From Verrucomicrobiaceae bacterium (GTDB lineage Bacteria > Verrucomicrobiota > Verrucomicrobiia > Verrucomicrobiales > Verrucomicrobiaceae): DNA of 6,977 nt. This document shows, piece by piece, positions 4,659-6,977 of this stretch (position 1 is the stretch's first letter; every line of letters begins with the position of its first letter). Made by a program: the position numbers and the translations under genes. The DNA lies in the NCBI GenBank assembly GCA_947463285.1, contig CANHTV010000199.1:1-6977 (forward strand), given 5' to 3'. The notes below the pieces were generated by a model. The model did no database searches, was not told the origin of the DNA, and saw nothing but the letters and a program-made list of their open reading frames with translations.

Positions 4659-6977
4659 ATGGAAATCATCATGTCCCCCCGAAATTACCTCCTCGCCCTC
4701 ACTTTAGCCCTTGGAGCGCCCTCCGTTCAGGCTGCTTATCCTGAGTTTTCCAGCACCATTCCCAATGGTGGCCAAAAGGGCACCGACTGGAAGCTTACTG
4801 TCACTGGGGCACGGCTCGAAGACTTCGAAAGTCTCATTTTCTTCTCACCAGGCTTTACTCAAAAGAGCGTAGATAAAGTCGAGAAAAACAAGGTCGAACT
4901 GACAGTCTCGGTCGCCGCAGATGTACCTTCAGGGAATCATTTGATCAGGCTGCGCACGAAGTCGGGCATCTCTCATGCACGCCAAATCTTCGTAGCCCCC
5001 TTCCCTAACGTCATTGAGAAGGAACCCAACAGTGAATTTGAGGCGGCTCAAGCCATCGAATTCAATCAAACCGTCGAAGGTGTAGTTCTTAGCGAAGACG
5101 TGGATTATTTCAAAATCACCGCCAAAAAAGGCCAGCGCATCAGCGTCGAAGCTGATGGTTTACGCCTGGGCTATGTGACCTTTGATCCGTATATCGCCAT
5201 CCTCGACAAGGACCGTTTTGAAAAAGCCTTTTCTGATGACACAATCCTGCATCGCCAGGACGGCTACTGTTCCTTTGTCGCAGAATATGACGGCGATTAT
5301 TATGTAATGATGCGGGAGTCTTCCTACCGTGGAGGCGGAAACAACTACTACCGTCTGCATGTTGGCAGCTTTCGTCGCCCCGATGTAGTGTACCCAGCAG
5401 GAGGAAAAATTGGATCTACCACTAAGGTTCGATTCATCGAAAAAGACGGTGTTTTTGAGGAAGACACCCAACTACCTACCGAGGCTGACCCAGGCTTCAT
5501 GATGTATTCCAAAACACAGGAAGCAGCGCCATCGGGCAATCCCTTCCGCCTCGTGCCATTTGATAATGTGCTCGAAGTCGAGCCTAACGAAGATCAAGCC
5601 AAAGCCACGACCTCAAGCACAGGAGAACCCATAGCACTCAACGGCATCATCGAAAAGCCAGGAGACATCGACTATTTCAAAGTGCCCTTCAAAAAGGACC
5701 AGCAGGTCGTGATTCAAGCTTTTGCACAGAGCCTTGGTTCACCGCTTGATAGTGTTATCAACATTTACAACAGCAAAGGCGGCAGCCTCGGCGGCAATGA
5801 TGATGGCGGTGGCCGCCGCCGACTGGACAGCAAGCAGACCTTTAAAGTTCCTGCCGATGGCGACTACTTTATCAGAGTCGCAGACCATCTTGAGCGCGGC
5901 GGCCCTAATTTTGTGTATCGACTGGAGCTTGTCGCCTCCCAACCAGAACTGACATTCGCCTCGCCCCAATATTCGGTGAATGACACCCATTACCGTCAGT
6001 TCATGGCGATCCCACGTGGAGGACGCATGGCACTGCTACAAAACTTCACCCGCAACAACGTCAGTGGTGACTTTAAATTCACAGCCGCAAACCTACCTGC
6101 TGGAGTAAAACTCGTCTCCGATCTTGCTCCAAAAGATCAACCCGGCATGCCTTTGGTCTTTGAAGCTGCTGCCGATGCTCCGCTCGCTCACGCCACCATT
6201 CCAATCACCCTGCAGCCTGTTGATCCTAACCAAAAAATTGTCGGCAAAATGCGCCAGGAGTTCGACATCGTGCGTGCTGGCAATGTCGTCTATTATACCG
6301 AAATCGAAGACAAACTGCCAGTCGCAGTCGTCGAGGAAGCACCTTACTCCTTGGAGATTCAAAAAGCACCTGTGCCTCTCGTCACCAATGGAGTCTATAA
6401 TCTAAAGATCACAGCCAAACGCAAGGAAGGCTTCAAGGCAGCTATCCGTGTGCTCATGGTTTGGAAGCCTAATGGTATCAGCACCTTGGGCGAGCAAACA
6501 ATCCCTGAGGGTCAGAACGAATGTTTCTTCCAGCTCAGCGCCAGCGCCAATGCTCCTGCAGGCACATGGAAATTTGTCGTCATGGGCGAAGCTGATGCAG
6601 GTAACGGACGTGTTTATAATGCCTCTCCGTTCAGTGAACTGAACACAGCCAATGCCTACGTCAATGCCCCAGCCATACCGCTCACAGCCGTCGAGCAGGG
6701 CAAAGAAACCTTGATGGTTGCCAAGCTGGAACATCTCCAACCTTTTGAAGGAGAAGCTTTGGCTCAAGTTGTGGGTGTTCCTGACACCATTCCGATCGAG
6801 TCAGCTAAAATCACCAAGGACACCAAAGAAGTGAGCTTCAAGGTCAAGACTCACGACAAAAGCCCCATCGGCAAACAGAACAATCTCTTCGTGCAGGTAG
6901 ATGTCCCCGTTCCCGGCGGCACCACAACACACCGTATTGCCTTGGGCTCCATTCTGCGCATCGACGCACCTCGCAAG
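4659..6977 (+). CDS. Exported PPC-domain protein with IPT-like N-terminus (3' truncated by window)
   Basis: The frame is open for 773 codons to the window edge with no stop. Two in-frame ATGs compete: 4659, preceded by AGAGA, and 4671, preceded by GGAA at 6 nt. The second gives a tidier signal peptide (MSPRN, then LLALTLALG, cleavage after PSVQA), so the start is unresolved. Numbering from 4659, residues 27-115 look like an IPT/TIG-like beta domain (IPNGGQKGTDWKLTVTGARL). Two PPC (pre-peptidase C-terminal) beta domains follow, at about 122-230 and 308-425. Each starts with EPN (122-124, 308-310) and has DYFKI/DYFKV (149-153, 338-342); the second carries an acidic turn, NDDGGG (380-385), of the kind that can bind calcium. 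Residues 426-773 appear as further beta-rich segments I cannot name. No protease catalytic domain is seen. Related proteins in Verrucomicrobiota/Planctomycetota are exported and often lie beside DUF1501 and DUF1549/DUF1553 genes, so such neighbours may follow. The role is unknown, probably adhesion or binding at the cell surface or in the periplasm. Local GC is about 50% against about 65% in a sampled part of the aminotransferase gene. Confidence 0.85.
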   Translation, partial: MEIIMSPRNYLLALTLALGAPSVQAAYPEFSSTIPNGGQKGTDWKLTVTGARLEDFESLIFFSPGFTQKSVDKVEKNKVELTVSVAADVPSGNHLIRLRTKSGISHARQIFVAPFPNVIEKEPNSEFEAAQAIEFNQTVEGVVLSEDVDYFKITAKKGQRISVEADGLRLGYVTFDPYIAILDKDRFEKAFSDDTILHRQDGYCSFVAEYDGDYYVMMRESSYRGGGNNYYRLHVGSFRRPDVVYPAGGKIGSTTKVRFIEKDGVFEEDTQLPTEADPGFMMYSKTQEAAPSGNPFRLVPFDNVLEVEPNEDQAKATTSSTGEPIALNGIIEKPGDIDYFKVPFKKDQQVVIQAFAQSLGSPLDSVINIYNSKGGSLGGNDDGGGRRRLDSKQTFKVPADGDYFIRVADHLERGGPNFVYRLELVASQPELTFASPQYSVNDTHYRQFMAIPRGGRMALLQNFTRNNVSGDFKFTAANLPAGVKLVSDLAPKDQPGMPLVFEAAADAPLAHATIPITLQPVDPNQKIVGKMRQEFDIVRAGNVVYYTEIEDKLPVAVVEEAPYSLEIQKAPVPLVTNGVYNLKITAKRKEGFKAAIRVLMVWKPNGISTLGEQTIPEGQNECFFQLSASANAPAGTWKFVVMGEADAGNGRVYNASPFSELNTANAYVNAPAIPLTAVEQGKETLMVAKLEHLQPFEGEALAQVVGVPDTIPIESAKITKDTKEVSFKVKTHDKSPIGKQNNLFVQVDVPVPGGTTTHRIALGSILRIDAPRK
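4671..4733 (+). other. Probable Sec signal peptide of the PPC-domain protein
   Basis: From the second ATG the protein begins with a short n-region containing one Arg (MSPRN), then a hydrophobic core LLALTLALG and a small-residue site PSVQA before AYPE. This fits type I signal peptidase cleavage after the Ala encoded at 4731-4733. No lipobox Cys is present, so a lipoprotein is unlikely. Confidence 0.7.

Noticed and set aside
5160..5471. Minus-strand open frames within the PPC-domain gene (also 5739-5990, 6093-6362 and 6402-6767)
   Set aside because: The plus strand is open for 773 codons with a signal peptide and recognisable domains, so these are shadows.

Overview
The window looks like chromosomal DNA of a Verrucomicrobiota-type bacterium, possibly Prosthecobacter-like. 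I infer this from two protein architectures: a regulator joining a GntR winged helix to a LacI-type sensor domain, and a long exported protein with an IPT-like N-terminus and paired PPC domains. Both are common in the Verrucomicrobiota/Planctomycetota group. No rRNA or marker gene fixes the taxonomy. No tRNA, rRNA, CRISPR array, transposase or phage gene is visible.

Layout. Positions 1-128 (+) hold the last codons of a gene whose C-terminus resembles a retropepsin-like aspartyl protease. It converges on a three-gene minus-strand operon that reads from 3400 down to 129: a class III PLP aminotransferase (2057-3400), an M81/MlrC-type metallopeptidase (515-2053) and a RidA-family imine/enamine deaminase (129-518). 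The operon is very compact. The aminotransferase stop and the peptidase start are 3 nt apart and both lie inside an inverted repeat. The peptidase and RidA overlap by ATGA. The RidA stop shares a TGATCA palindrome with the stop of the converging gene.

A GntR/LacI-type regulator (3502-4590, +) is divergent from the operon. The 101-bp space between them contains an inverted repeat whose half-sites are two helical turns apart, the best operator candidate in the window. A 68-bp gap then leads to a large exported PPC-domain protein (from 4659, +) that runs off the end of the window. Its base composition is visibly less GC-rich than that of the operon.

How the genes may work together. The peptidase would release or cleave an unusual peptide or amide, the PLP aminotransferase would process the amino compound, and RidA would clear reactive imine/enamine intermediates that PLP enzymes form. 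The divergent sensor-type regulator would control the set in response to a small ligand. The substrate cannot be read from the sequence. The most notable non-coding structure is the repeat at 1990-2063. It supplies the start codon and much of a 24-residue N-terminal extension of the peptidase, and it can fold in two mutually exclusive ways.
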